IMG/VR virus record: IMGVR_UViG_3300042289_000915
Location: 1 to 36,328 of that record
From: a virus
Direction: 5' to 3' (one strand)
Length of the DNA: 36,328 nucleotides
The position numbers and the translations under genes are program-made. Each line of letters starts with the position of its first letter. The stretch's first letter is position 1. Below, piece after piece: positions 22,664 through 31,764 of the stretch. A model generated the notes under the pieces. The model saw only the letters and a program-made list of their open reading frames with translations. It ran no database searches and was not told the origin of the DNA.

Positions 22664-22986
22664 ACAAAGAAACAAAGTACGCAATATTGTACCTAAATAG
22701 TATAGGGAAATCTGATGAACAAATATCCAAAGAACTCAAAGTAGATATTTCAGATATCAAAAAAGCAACCAAACAATCTAGCAATAATACTAAAATAAAA
22801 ACAACTTCTTCGAAGGTTAATAGTAAAGATCTTATGATTACACAAACCAACAATAAGAAGATCAATTCTGTGGCTATTATGACAAAAGCAGCATCAGAAG
22901 TAAATGACGATTTCAAGAAAAAAATCAAATCCACAGTATCTCGTAGTGGCAAAGTATCTATTTTTCGACCAGATAAAAATAAATGA
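22660..22986 (+). CDS. Small protein with helix-turn-helix-like N-terminus
   Basis: In this 108-residue protein, residues 5-36 (TKYAILYLNSIGKSDEQISKELKVDISDIKKA) have the helix-turn-helix spacing of small DNA-binding or sigma-region-4-like domains. A Ser/Thr/Lys-rich linker follows, then a conserved-looking tail (SVAIMTKAASEVNDDFKKK.. ending SGKVSIFRPDKNK). It could be an early regulator or bind DNA at the replication fork. The tail looks more conserved than the linker. ATGA-coupled on both sides. HTH assignment is by eye. Confidence 0.55.
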   Translation: MNKETKYAILYLNSIGKSDEQISKELKVDISDIKKATKQSSNNTKIKTTSSKVNSKDLMITQTNNKKINSVAIMTKAASEVNDDFKKKIKSTVSRSGKVSIFRPDKNK

Positions 22987-23390
22987 AATATATCTCCAAA
23001 TATTCCAATGATAAATTTGTAACAGCACAGCAATATATTACTGAGCTGATTTGCGAACACAAGGCATTAAAGGAAAAAAAGGATTTGCATTTTAGATTTT
23101 GGACAAACAAGGAGTGGTCTTTATTTTATAGAAATCAGATAGCCACAGCTAATAAATTAATTGAAAAATATTCTAGCCAAGCCATTATAGAAGCCATCAA
23201 AGACGATAGAGCCAAGAAAATTTTTTCATTGCGAGCACCGCACTTGATTCCTATCATAGAAGAACACGAGGCTATCATACAAGCACAAAATAATAAATTG
23301 TCTATGGAATTTGATAGAAATACTCAAAAGACATACCACAAATCATCTAAACAAAAAAATACTCTGTCAAGATTAAAGGAATTAGAATGA
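22983..23390 (+). CDS. Hypothetical phage protein upstream of UvsX
   Basis: This 135-residue, highly helical and basic protein contains ELICEHKALKEKKDLHFRFWTNKEWSLFYRNQIATANKLIEKYSSQAIIEAIKD. The central W/F/Y-rich part looks like a small DNA- or protein-binding fold. The end is Lys/Gln-rich (TYHKSSKQKNTLSRLKELE). Its place between a putative HTH protein and UvsX suggests a helper in recombination or replication, which is inference. It overlaps UvsX by 4 bases. Confidence 0.6.
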   Translation: MKYISKYSNDKFVTAQQYITELICEHKALKEKKDLHFRFWTNKEWSLFYRNQIATANKLIEKYSSQAIIEAIKDDRAKKIFSLRAPHLIPIIEEHEAIIQAQNNKLSMEFDRNTQKTYHKSSKQKNTLSRLKELE

Positions 23391-24406
23391 GCTTAAAAGA
23401 GGATGTAAAAAAGAACTTCGGAGATAATATTCTAATTACAGCAAGTTCTGTCATGGACAAAAAACTGCTCACAATACCAGTTAGTCCATCGTTAGATATT
23501 GTATTAAATGGTGGTATTCCAGAGGGTAGTTTTGTTATTTTAACAGGACAACCCAAGTGCGGAAAAACAACAACATCCCTAGATTTCTGTGCTACTGCAC
23601 AAAAACCAGAATACGCATATGGATCTTTTAAAGATGGCCGAGAAGTGTATTACCTGAACATTGAAGGTAGATTGAAAAAAAGAGACTTAGAAGGAATACC
23701 AGGATTAAATCTTGATAAATTTCATATTGTAGGATCTCAAGAAGGTAAAATTTTACACGCAGAAGAATATCTACAAATAGGCGAACGCATTATTAATGAA
23801 TTACCAGGATCAATAGTTATTATTGATTCATATTCAGCATTATGCACCGAGGCCGAGATCACTAGCGATATGAATAAAATGCAAAGAGCAGACGGAGCAA
23901 AATTATTAGCTAAGTTTTGTCGTAAAGTAGCTAATGTTATTCCTGTTAACAAAAATATAGTTATTGGTATTACTCATCTAATGGGTAATCCCGGATATGG
24001 AAATGCTGAATGGAAAGAGAAGAGCGGTCAGGCCATTGCATATCAAACTGATATAAAGCTTAAAGCCAAGTTTTTTAAGAAGTGGAATCTATCCGATGAT
24101 AGTCCACAAATCGGACAAGAAGTAGAATGGGAAGTACTATGTTCGGCATTAGGACCACCGGGCGGCTCAATTACTAGTTATATAAGATACGGAACAGGTA
24201 TTGATAAACACATGGAGCTTTTAAATTTAGCCGTGGATCTTGGCTTAATCAATAAGGGTGGTGCTTGGTATACAATTACTACTGTTGAAGATAAGCCAAA
24301 ATTTCAAGGTTTAGAAAAAGCCAGACAGTATCTTGTTGATAATCCGAAAACATATAATGATCTTTTGGAAAAAGTCTATGAAACAATGGGTATCAAATGC
24401 AAGTAA
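23387..24406 (+). CDS. uvsX: UvsX/RecA-like recombinase
   Basis: This 339-residue protein has the RecA core: PVSPSLDIVLNGGIPEGSFVILTGQPKCGKTTT (Walker A near 53-61), VYYLNIEGRLKKRDLEGI, and Walker B-like IVIIDSYSALCTEAE. NKNIVIGITHLMGNPGYG..WKEKSGQAIAYQTDIKLKAK covers the DNA-binding loop region. It would load on single-stranded DNA and catalyse strand exchange for repair and recombination-dependent replication. Length lies between T4 UvsX (391) and RecA (about 350). A Vsr/DUF559-like nuclease and two small proteins follow, in the place where UvsY-like mediators often lie. It overlaps the next gene by 10 bases. Confidence 0.9.
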   Translation: MSLKEDVKKNFGDNILITASSVMDKKLLTIPVSPSLDIVLNGGIPEGSFVILTGQPKCGKTTTSLDFCATAQKPEYAYGSFKDGREVYYLNIEGRLKKRDLEGIPGLNLDKFHIVGSQEGKILHAEEYLQIGERIINELPGSIVIIDSYSALCTEAEITSDMNKMQRADGAKLLAKFCRKVANVIPVNKNIVIGITHLMGNPGYGNAEWKEKSGQAIAYQTDIKLKAKFFKKWNLSDDSPQIGQEVEWEVLCSALGPPGGSITSYIRYGTGIDKHMELLNLAVDLGLINKGGAWYTITTVEDKPKFQGLEKARQYLVDNPKTYNDLLEKVYETMGIKCK

Positions 24407-24804
24407 AAGATTTGGACAATAATTTTTGTCATTGGCAATTAATTGGTGGAATATCTCATGGGTCGCTCAAGAACAAATCAAGCCTACATCTAAAAGCCAG
24501 AGAGTTAATTCATGAATGTTTTCCAACACTTCAGGTTCTAGAAGAAGTACCAGTTCAAGTTAGGAGATCAGAAACTCTGTATTTGGATTTTTACTTGCCA
24601 TTGAACAAGAAATGTATAGAAGTACATGGAGAACAACATTATACATTTAGCAGATTTTATCATCACAACTTGTTAGGATTCATGAGGCACAAAAAAAGAG
24701 ATCAAGAAAAAGCTGAATGGTGCAGTATCAATGGGATTGAATATATAGAATTACCGTTTAATGAAGATATAGACAAATGGAAAAGCAGAATAAAAAATGA
24801 ATAA
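24397..24804 (+). CDS. Vsr/DUF559-like PD-(D/E)XK endonuclease
   Basis: In this 135-residue protein, residues 61-85 (LYLDFYLPLNKKCIEVHGEQHYTF) match the core of small PD-(D/E)XK nucleases. Likely metal ligands are D64 and E75, with H77 in the lysine position and H81 nearby. KKRDQEKAEWCSINGIEYIELPF (about 108-130) is the usual second half (KR...K...C...G...I.L). Related proteins include very short patch repair nucleases and DUF559 proteins. Beside UvsX it may resolve or nick recombination intermediates. It overlaps UvsX by 10 bases and the next gene by 8. Confidence 0.75.
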   Translation: MQVKDLDNNFCHWQLIGGISHGSLKNKSSLHLKARELIHECFPTLQVLEEVPVQVRRSETLYLDFYLPLNKKCIEVHGEQHYTFSRFYHHNLLGFMRHKKRDQEKAEWCSINGIEYIELPFNEDIDKWKSRIKNE

Positions 24805-25303
24805 TACTACCACCAACAAAAGTTCAACTGAACAAGTTAGTTATTGGGACAATATTTTAGATGAGTACGAGAAAAATCTCGGACTACCTAATTATATTAG
24901 TGAGGTTATTAGCGAACAAGAGATCAATCAATATTTAACCATGGATAGAGATCGCATAGAAAAATTAACGCCAGAAGATTGTTCTCAAATAGCATACAGG
25001 TTGGCCCAATTTGCTTTTCATATACAAAGATCACTAAATAGAGAACTCGCAAGATTAAACTGGGCGGAAGATACGATTAAAGAAACTATTGCTGATGATA
25101 TAAATAATTATAAGGGATATGGCTATATAGAAAAGTCAGCACAAGCCATCAAACACAACGATAAAGCTAGTGCATTAAACAAAATTAAGAAATATGCCAA
25201 ACAAAGATCAGATAGACTCAGTTATATCGCCTCCTCTGTAAAAAATCTATCAGATATATTGATTTCTATTCAAAAAACAAAGGTGAAACATCATGGAACT
25301 TAA
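24797..25303 (+). CDS. Helical phage protein of the recombination/replication operon
   Basis: This 168-residue protein is almost entirely helical: YWDNILDEYEKNLGLPNYI, then CSQIAYRLAQFAFHIQRSLNRELARLNWAEDTIKETIADDINNY, then KSAQAIKHNDKASALNKIKKYAKQRSDRLSYIASSVKNL. The 'R..Q...H.QR..NRE.A.LNW' block is well ordered and I recall it from other phages beside UvsX. It may be a recombination mediator or helicase loader (UvsY or gp59 position), but no sequence signature proves that. It overlaps both neighbours (8 and 11 bases). Confidence 0.6.
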   Translation: MNNTTTNKSSTEQVSYWDNILDEYEKNLGLPNYISEVISEQEINQYLTMDRDRIEKLTPEDCSQIAYRLAQFAFHIQRSLNRELARLNWAEDTIKETIADDINNYKGYGYIEKSAQAIKHNDKASALNKIKKYAKQRSDRLSYIASSVKNLSDILISIQKTKVKHHGT

Positions 25304-25679
25304 TTTTAGTGATCCAGAGCAAATTAAGCAATTAATTAGTGCATTACAAAATTTATTACCGAAAGAAAATACTCCAAAGGCAGAAGAGAGAACAGAAGAA
25401 ATTCTTCCAGATCATAATATAAAAACAAAAACAAGAAAACTAAAATCAGAACATTATAATAAATTTGATAATATGCCAGAAGCCGGTATGCATAAAAGTG
25501 ATTCTTTAATAGATAAAAAGTTGTCTGTTCATCCTCCAAGCCCAAGAACAAGACAATTTGAGGCTGTAGATGTAAAGTGTAGATCTTGTGGGAAAAGCGA
25601 AAAAATCAATCCTGTTCTTCTGCCGGATTCCAACGATAGATATAAATGCAACAAGTGTTCTACGATGGCTGGTGAGTAA
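25293..25679 (+). CDS. Small zinc-ribbon protein upstream of the helicase
   Basis: In this 128-residue protein the N-terminal helix (FSDPEQIKQLISALQNLLP) is followed by a long charged linker. The C-terminal zinc ribbon has C96-x2-C99 and C119-x2-C122 (VKCRSCGKSEKINPVLLP...., then YKCNKCS). It could bind single-stranded DNA or connect helicase to other proteins. Its stop abuts the helicase ATG exactly, so the two are translated together. The ribbon is visible; the role is inferred from place. Confidence 0.65.
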   Translation: MELNFSDPEQIKQLISALQNLLPKENTPKAEERTEEILPDHNIKTKTRKLKSEHYNKFDNMPEAGMHKSDSLIDKKLSVHPPSPRTRQFEAVDVKCRSCGKSEKINPVLLPDSNDRYKCNKCSTMAGE

Positions 25680-27152
25680 ATGCCAATAATTTTATCTGAT
25701 CCTTCTGCTGAAAGAGCGGTACTCGCAGGAATATGTAAGTATGGCGAGGAAGTTTATCTTGATATTGCAGATATACTTCAAGAGTCTTCTTTTACCATTG
25801 ATAGTAATAAAATACTATATAAGTGCTTAAAAGATCTGTGTGAAAAGAATAGTCCTAATAGTATAGATCTCGCATCTATATATTCTGTGGCTCAAGAAGT
25901 TGGTGTGTCTCATATTTTATCCAAAAAAGAAGAGGCCCAACATCTTAGGGCGGTTTTAGATTTTCCTGTTAATAAAGAAAATGTACCTAAGTTTGCGGCT
26001 AAAATTCGTAAGCTAGAAATTGCAAGATTACTTAGGGAGCAACTAGAAAAAGCACAAGATAAAATATTAGAAATTAATGGTAGCGAATCTATATCTTCGA
26101 TTATAGGACTAGCCGAGGATACGGTTTTTAATTTTACGTCGCTCCTTAACGATACTGACTCTGCTCCGGAGCAAATAGGTTCTAATCTTGATGAGTACAT
26201 CGAAAATCTAGAAAAAAATAAAGTAGATCAAGTTGGTATACCAACAGGATTTCCTGTGTACGATCAGGCTATTGGCGGAGGATTAAGAAGAGGAACAGTA
26301 AATGTTATAGCGGCCAGACCCAAAACAGGAAAAACGCTTTTGTCCGATAATATAGGAAAAAATATTGCTGATCTTGGTATTCCCATATTAAATATGGATA
26401 CAGAAATGAATAAACAAGATCATATTCATAGAATTCTTGCTATGATGAGCGAAACCGAAATCAATAGTATAGAAACCGGAAAGTTTGCTGATTCTCCGGA
26501 TAAAAAGAATAAAATAGCAAAAGCTGTTAACGAATTAAAATCTCTAAAAATATACCATAAAAGCATAGCTGGAAAACCCTTTGAAGATCAATTAGCCATC
26601 ATGAGAAGATGGTTAGTTAAAGAGGTTGGTTTAAATGATGATGGTACAGCAAAAGAGTGTGTTATATTTTATGATTATCTAAAATTAATGGATAGTTCTG
26701 GTATTAGTCAAGACCTCAAAGAATATCAATTATTAGGATTTATGATGACAAGTCTTCATAATTTTGCTGTTAGATATCAAGTGCCAATTGTGGCTTTTAT
26801 TCAATTAAATAGAGATGGTATCACCAAAGAAAGTACAGATACGGCTAGTGGATCAGATAGAATTATATGGCTATGTAGTAATTTCAGTATATTTAAACGC
26901 AAAAGCGACGAAGAAATAGCCGAAGATGGTCCGTCAGAAGGTAATCGCAAATTGGTTCCATTAATTAGCCGTCACGGCGGAGGATTAGATGATAACGATT
27001 ATATTAATTGTCATATGAAAGGATGGTGTGCAAAAATCACAGAAGGAAGAACCAAATTAGAAATTTCTAATAATACAGGAACCAAAAAGAATAACAAAAA
27101 TACATTTGTACTAGAAAATGATAACACAGAAGAAAACATCCCGTTTGTATAA
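25680..27152 (+). CDS. dnaB: Replicative DNA helicase, DnaB-like
   Basis: This 490-residue protein has an N-terminal DnaB domain (MPIILSDPSAERAVLAGICKYGEEVYLDIADIL) followed by a linker. The RecA-like C-terminal domain includes GIPTGFPVYDQAIGGGLRRGTVNVIAARPKTGKT (Walker A near 213-220) and PILNMDTEMNKQDHIHRILAM. CVIFYDYLKLM is Walker B, VPIVAFIQLNRD is the sensor segment, and ASGSDRIIWLCSNFSIFKRK follows. It would act as a hexamer that unwinds the fork 5' to 3'. Length is slightly above the 450-470 of bacterial DnaB. The primase gene follows and overlaps it by 35 bases, matching a helicase-primase pair. Confidence 0.92.
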   Translation: MPIILSDPSAERAVLAGICKYGEEVYLDIADILQESSFTIDSNKILYKCLKDLCEKNSPNSIDLASIYSVAQEVGVSHILSKKEEAQHLRAVLDFPVNKENVPKFAAKIRKLEIARLLREQLEKAQDKILEINGSESISSIIGLAEDTVFNFTSLLNDTDSAPEQIGSNLDEYIENLEKNKVDQVGIPTGFPVYDQAIGGGLRRGTVNVIAARPKTGKTLLSDNIGKNIADLGIPILNMDTEMNKQDHIHRILAMMSETEINSIETGKFADSPDKKNKIAKAVNELKSLKIYHKSIAGKPFEDQLAIMRRWLVKEVGLNDDGTAKECVIFYDYLKLMDSSGISQDLKEYQLLGFMMTSLHNFAVRYQVPIVAFIQLNRDGITKESTDTASGSDRIIWLCSNFSIFKRKSDEEIAEDGPSEGNRKLVPLISRHGGGLDDNDYINCHMKGWCAKITEGRTKLEISNNTGTKKNNKNTFVLENDNTEENIPFV

Positions 27153-28257
27153 TCAAAAACAGCTTAAAGTAATTTGCGACAAGTTGTGCGATAGTATAGA
27201 TGATCTTATACAAGTATTATCTATAAGTCATTTAAAACATAACGGCAAAATGATATCGGGTAGTTGTCCCATACACAATGGAGATAATCCATCTGCTTTT
27301 AATTTATATCCTGAAGGAGAATCTTATAGAGGTAACTGGAAATGCAGAACGCACGGATGCGAGAAAATTTTTAAAGGATCAATTATAGGCTTTATTAGGG
27401 GAGTTCTGTCGAATAAGAATTATGGCTGGGTCACAGAAGGTGACGATACTGCATCTTTTGAAGAAACTATAGAGTTTGTAGAAGCCTTTCTAAAGCAAGA
27501 AGTACACAAGATCAAAATATCAAAACACGAGATAGAGAAAACTAATTTTACTAATATCGTTAATAATATCGTTACTAAAGCAGAGTCTCCTAAACAACTA
27601 ATAACCAGACAACAAGTTAGAAAGTCTCTAGAATATCCTTGCAATTATTTTATTAATAGAGGTTTCAGTAACGATATTTTAGAAAAATACGATGTTGGGT
27701 TATGTAATAAATCTAATAAAGAAATGTACAATAGGGCTGTTGTACCAATTTATGATAATGATTACAAATTTTTAGTAGGATGCACAGGAAGAAGCATATT
27801 CGACAAATGTGACAAATGTGGATATTACCATGATCAGAATTGTCCATCAGAATCAGAAGGTTGGAAATTCCCTAAATGGAAACATAATTATGAATTCAAA
27901 AGCCAAAATCATTTATACAATTTCTGGTTTGCTAAAAAATCTATACTAGAGTCTGGAAAGGTTATTCTTGTAGAAAGTCCTGGTAACGTATGGAGATTAG
28001 AACAAGCCGGTATTCATAATAGCGTAGCCATGTTTGGCTCGTCATTAAGCGATAGACAAAAAATCATATTGGATGGATCTGGTGCTATGACTATAATAAC
28101 TATTATGGATAATGATTTAGCTGGTAAAAAAGCGGCTGAGATAATTTATACGAAATGTAAAAATACTTATAATATTGTGAATCTAAGTATCAATAAGCCA
28201 GATGTTGCCGAAATGACCATAGAAGAAATCGACACAGAAATTAAGAGTAAAATATGA
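27118..28257 (+). CDS. DNA primase, CHC2 zinc finger and TOPRIM domains
   Basis: In this 379-residue protein the zinc finger has C50-x2-H53 (SCPIHNGDNPSAFNLYP) and C76/C81 (WKCRTHGCEK). The TOPRIM domain has the glutamate motif VILVESPGNVWRLEQAG (about 280) and the D-x-D motif TIMDNDLAGKKAA (about 320). The middle contains a CDKCGYYHDQNC stretch that may hold another metal. It makes RNA primers for the DnaE polymerase. The start is uncertain: ATG at 27118 overlaps the helicase by 35 bases, while a TTG at 27145 would overlap by 8; neither has a good ribosome binding site. It overlaps the dNMP kinase by 4 bases. Confidence 0.88.
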   Translation: MITQKKTSRLYNQKQLKVICDKLCDSIDDLIQVLSISHLKHNGKMISGSCPIHNGDNPSAFNLYPEGESYRGNWKCRTHGCEKIFKGSIIGFIRGVLSNKNYGWVTEGDDTASFEETIEFVEAFLKQEVHKIKISKHEIEKTNFTNIVNNIVTKAESPKQLITRQQVRKSLEYPCNYFINRGFSNDILEKYDVGLCNKSNKEMYNRAVVPIYDNDYKFLVGCTGRSIFDKCDKCGYYHDQNCPSESEGWKFPKWKHNYEFKSQNHLYNFWFAKKSILESGKVILVESPGNVWRLEQAGIHNSVAMFGSSLSDRQKIILDGSGAMTIITIMDNDLAGKKAAEIIYTKCKNTYNIVNLSINKPDVAEMTIEEIDTEIKSKI

Positions 28258-28850
28258 CACAAATTATTGCATTTGCTGGTCGCAAACAATCAGGGAAAAC
28301 AACTTGCTCTGAAGCTCTTTTAAAATATGCGAATGGATCAATAGTCCCCTATAATAGTGGCAAGATATATAATTTTGCTGATCCACTCAAAAAAGACATT
28401 TGCATGAATATACTTGGATTAACATATGATCAATGCTACGGTTCTGATGACCAAAAAAATGAACTAGTAAATTGCTTTTGGGATAATAATCAATTAACAG
28501 CCAGAGAAGTTATGCAATTTGTTGGCACAAATATTTTTAGAAAAATGCAAAATAATGTATGGGCAGATGCCACCATATCAAAAATTAAAACTGAAAATCC
28601 TAACATAGCAATAATTGCAGATTGTAGATTTCCAAACGAAGTTTCTTCAATTAAGGATGCTGGAGGCGTAGTTATAAAATTAATGCGTAATCCATACAAT
28701 TCAGATCACGAAAGTGAGATTGCGTTGGATCCTGATAATTATGATTATTCTCATTTTGATTTAGTCATTGATAATCATCGTATGTCTATACGAGAGCAAA
28801 TAGATACTGTTATTAATTTCCTAACCAATAAAGGAATATTACCATTATAA
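28254..28850 (+). CDS. Deoxynucleoside monophosphate kinase (T4 gp1-like)
   Basis: In this 198-residue protein the P-loop is GRKQSGKTT (residues 9-17). FADPLKKDICMNILGLT and QCYGSDDQKNELVN are the dNMP-binding and lid parts. REVMQFVGTNIFRKMQNNVWADAT, IAIIADCRFPNEVSSIKDAGGVVIKLMRNPY and DHESEIALD are typical of the gp1/dNMP kinase family. It phosphorylates dNMPs to dNDPs for DNA synthesis and works with the operon's dCMP deaminase and RNR. Length is near T4 gp1 (241) and common phage kinases (about 190-210). Confidence 0.88.
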   Translation: MTQIIAFAGRKQSGKTTCSEALLKYANGSIVPYNSGKIYNFADPLKKDICMNILGLTYDQCYGSDDQKNELVNCFWDNNQLTAREVMQFVGTNIFRKMQNNVWADATISKIKTENPNIAIIADCRFPNEVSSIKDAGGVVIKLMRNPYNSDHESEIALDPDNYDYSHFDLVIDNHRMSIREQIDTVINFLTNKGILPL

Positions 28851-29890
28851 TTACATATTTTCGGAGTTCGTCATACAATACTCATAGTATGTGCGAACAA
28901 CAATATTTTATTGAATATGTTTTGGGTATGCGTGGACAATCTAATAAAAAAGCAGATAAAGGAACAATCTGTCATAAAGTTTTAGAATTGCTCGCTGTTA
29001 TCAAAAAAGCACAACAAGATAAAATATTATTTATAGAAGATGAAATAGTTGGTAATATAAATATTAATAAATATGATTTAGATATTCTAATCGAACAAGT
29101 ATATAACTACTATATTGGTGAATTTTCCCATCACGTTTGGGAAAGCAAAGACTTCAAAGACTGTCGTACCTGGGTTTATAAAGCCATAGAATTTAATAGT
29201 GGGGCTTTTGATCCGAGAAATAGAGAAATAGTATGTCCAGAGCAACATTTTGATATAGAGATAAAAAAACCTTGGTCTAAATATTCATATTCTACTGATG
29301 AAGGTCAGCTAGAAGGACATCTGGCTATTAAGGGAACTATTGACTTGATCACCAAAGTGAGCGATAATACATTAGAAATCGTGGATTGGAAAACTGGAAA
29401 AAGACTTGATTGGGCAACAGGACAGGAAAAAACTCCAGAAAAATTACAGAATGATCCTCAATTGATGATTTATCATTATGCTGTTAGTCATTTATATCCA
29501 GAATATGATTATGTGATTGTGACTATATATTTTATTAATGATGGAGGTCCATTCTCTATACTTTTTGATAAAAGCGATCTTGCAAAAACAGAAAAAATGT
29601 TACAGTCTAAATTTGAGGTGATCAAGAAAACTAAAAAACCTAGATTACATAAAACATGGATGTGTAATAAGTTGTGCCATTTTGGTAAAACAACTTTTGA
29701 AAACGACAATAAGATATTACCAATTATAGAATATAGAGATAATCAAGTTTGTAATCCAAACTATCCAATGACAAAATGCGAACAAATAAAACACGATATA
29801 GAGATTAAGGGTATGGACGCCGTTGTATCAGAATATAAAAAGGATGGACATTCTTTTGGTAAATACAAAGCTCCTGGTGCAGTAGAATGA
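28850..29890 (+). CDS. Cas4/RecB-like PD-(D/E)XK nuclease with non-ATG start
   Basis: I extend this to 346 residues, starting at ATT 28850 within TAATT. The first ATG (28889) would remove the conserved start FRSSSYNTHSMCEQQYFIEYVLG (my recollection of homologues: 'RSSS.NT...C.Q.YF..YVLG'). Possible starts are ATT at 28844 or 28850; AAGGA at 28831-28835 is the ribosome binding site. Nuclease residues include H42 (GTICHK), D165 (KGTIDLI), D179 and K181 (EIVDWKTGK) and QLMIYHYA. C15 with C272, C276, C301 and C310 could hold an iron-sulfur cluster as in Cas4/AddB. It may process DNA ends for UvsX. It overlaps DnaE by 4 bases. Confidence 0.8.
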   Translation: MTYFRSSSYNTHSMCEQQYFIEYVLGMRGQSNKKADKGTICHKVLELLAVIKKAQQDKILFIEDEIVGNININKYDLDILIEQVYNYYIGEFSHHVWESKDFKDCRTWVYKAIEFNSGAFDPRNREIVCPEQHFDIEIKKPWSKYSYSTDEGQLEGHLAIKGTIDLITKVSDNTLEIVDWKTGKRLDWATGQEKTPEKLQNDPQLMIYHYAVSHLYPEYDYVIVTIYFINDGGPFSILFDKSDLAKTEKMLQSKFEVIKKTKKPRLHKTWMCNKLCHFGKTTFENDNKILPIIEYRDNQVCNPNYPMTKCEQIKHDIEIKGMDAVVSEYKKDGHSFGKYKAPGAVE

Positions 29891-31764
29891 AATTTTATAA
29901 TCCTTTACATTGTCACTCGATGTATAGTCTATTAGACGGTTTATCTAAACCTCAACAAATAGCTGATAGATGTTTAGAAATAGGATCTACCGCTTGTGCT
30001 TTAACAGACCACGGTAATATAGCTGGTGCTATTAAATTTCACAAGGTTATGAAGAAAGCTGGTATAAAACCAATTCTAGGATGTGAGTTGTATATATCAG
30101 AAGATGCTTCTATAAAAGATAAGTCAAATAAAGAACTTAGCCATTTTATTGTATTGGCCAAAAATAAAACCGGGTGGCAGAATTTAATCAATCTGGTATC
30201 AGAGTCCAACAGACCAGACTTTTATTATCACAAGCCTAGGATCGATTTAAACAATCTGGAGAGATTCTGTGACGGCAACCTAATAGGTATTTGCGGCCAT
30301 CTAGGTTCTTTATTGGCCGATAAAATTACGGAAAATGATCAAATTATTCCTGATTGGAAAAATATAGGAACCAGATTGATAGATCAATTAAAAGATATAT
30401 TTGGTCCAGAAAATTTATTCTTGGAAGCCCAATTAATGGATCAAGAAAATTTACCCATACAAAAGAAATTAACAGAAGTTGTAAGGGCATTAGGTCAATT
30501 TACAAAAACCAAAATTATATGTACTCCAGACGCTCATTATGCGAATAAAGAGGATGCTTCAGATCAAAGAATACTATTGTGTAATAATCTAAAAACCACA
30601 ATGCCAGAAATTAGTAAAAAGATTAATCAAAATCAAGATATACCAATGGGGTGTTTCTTTACTTCTGATAATTATCATATTTTATCTCAAGAAGAAATTG
30701 CCGCTCTGCACACAGAAGAAGAAAGAGATAATACTCTATTAGTATCTGATATGTGCGAAAATTATGAAATTGAAAGCAAACCTAGATTGCCACCATTTGG
30801 TTGCGATGCTCCAGATGAATTCTTAAGAGAACTATGCAGAAAAGGATGGAAAGATAAAATACAAAATAATATACCAAAAGAACAGCAGAGTATTTATGTT
30901 GATAGAATCAAATATGAATTAGATATTTTACAAGGAGCTGGTCTTAGTAGTTACTTTTTAATAGTTCAAGATATTGTCAATCATGTTAGAGACAACAAAT
31001 GGCTTCCAGGACCGGGTCGAGGTAGTGCTGCCGGGTGTCTAGTATCCTACTTAATTGGTATAACCAATATTGATCCGATAAGATATAGTTTATTGTTTGA
31101 TAGATTCTACAACTCTGGACGAAATACTGGTGATCGAGTAAGTATGCCGGATATTGATGTTGACGTTCCCATTGAAAAGAGAGAAGATATTATTTCTTAT
31201 ATTAAAATGAAGTATGGATCTAGTCAGGTTTCACAGATGGTTACATTCAATACAATTAAAGGTAGAGGTGCTATTAAAGACGTATTAAGAGTATATGGTA
31301 ATATTGGTTTTGAAGAAATGAATAATATTACTAAAAATATACCCGATGAAGCTAAAATAGCAGACGAACTTCAAGAAATGAAAGACGAAACAGGTGAATC
31401 GTCAATTATACGTTGGGCATTGGAGAACCAGCCAGACAAACTAAAAGAATGGTGTCATATTGATAATAATGGACAATTTCAGGGGCCGCTTGCCAAAAGA
31501 TTTGAACAGGCTATTAGATTAGAGGGAACTAAAGTGAACCAATCTAAACATGCGGCTGGCGTCGTTATTGCTGATACCGAATTATCCAGCATATGTCCCA
31601 TGGTGTATGATACTAAAACAAAAACTAGAATAGCCGGAATGGAAATGGAAGATTTGGAAAGTATCGGAATTGTAAAATTTGATATCCTTGGTGTTGCTAT
31701 GTTGGACAAAATCATGTATATATCAGAATATCTCAAGAAAGGAGTTTCAAATGAAATTTCATGA
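29887..31764 (+). CDS. dnaE: DNA polymerase III alpha subunit, N-terminal half (PHP and palm)
   Basis: In this 625-residue protein the PHP domain is residues 1-240, with H8 and H10 (LHCHSMYSLLDG), TDHGN, and a CTPDAHYA segment. Then come the thumb and palm, with LPGPGRGSAAGCLVSYLIGITNIDPI and MPDIDVDVP (D422 and D424), QMVTFNTIKGRGAIKD, SKHAAGVVIA, and the third catalytic aspartate D599 in VKFDILG. All three palm aspartates are thus in this half. The gene stops soon after (ISEYLKKGVSNEIS) where normal DnaE goes on into the fingers. The rest is encoded at 32612. No intein sequence is visible at the split. The two halves must associate as subunits. Confidence 0.9.
   Translation: MKFYNPLHCHSMYSLLDGLSKPQQIADRCLEIGSTACALTDHGNIAGAIKFHKVMKKAGIKPILGCELYISEDASIKDKSNKELSHFIVLAKNKTGWQNLINLVSESNRPDFYYHKPRIDLNNLERFCDGNLIGICGHLGSLLADKITENDQIIPDWKNIGTRLIDQLKDIFGPENLFLEAQLMDQENLPIQKKLTEVVRALGQFTKTKIICTPDAHYANKEDASDQRILLCNNLKTTMPEISKKINQNQDIPMGCFFTSDNYHILSQEEIAALHTEEERDNTLLVSDMCENYEIESKPRLPPFGCDAPDEFLRELCRKGWKDKIQNNIPKEQQSIYVDRIKYELDILQGAGLSSYFLIVQDIVNHVRDNKWLPGPGRGSAAGCLVSYLIGITNIDPIRYSLLFDRFYNSGRNTGDRVSMPDIDVDVPIEKREDIISYIKMKYGSSQVSQMVTFNTIKGRGAIKDVLRVYGNIGFEEMNNITKNIPDEAKIADELQEMKDETGESSIIRWALENQPDKLKEWCHIDNNGQFQGPLAKRFEQAIRLEGTKVNQSKHAAGVVIADTELSSICPMVYDTKTKTRIAGMEMEDLESIGIVKFDILGVAMLDKIMYISEYLKKGVSNEIS

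Noticed and set aside
28851-28879. A promoter-like TTACAT-17-TACAAT just before ATG 28889, suggesting a second leaderless gene.
   Set aside because: The same bases encode the conserved N-terminus of the nuclease (FRSSSYNTHSMCEQ) in frame, the boxes are weak matches, and the operon continues without a break.
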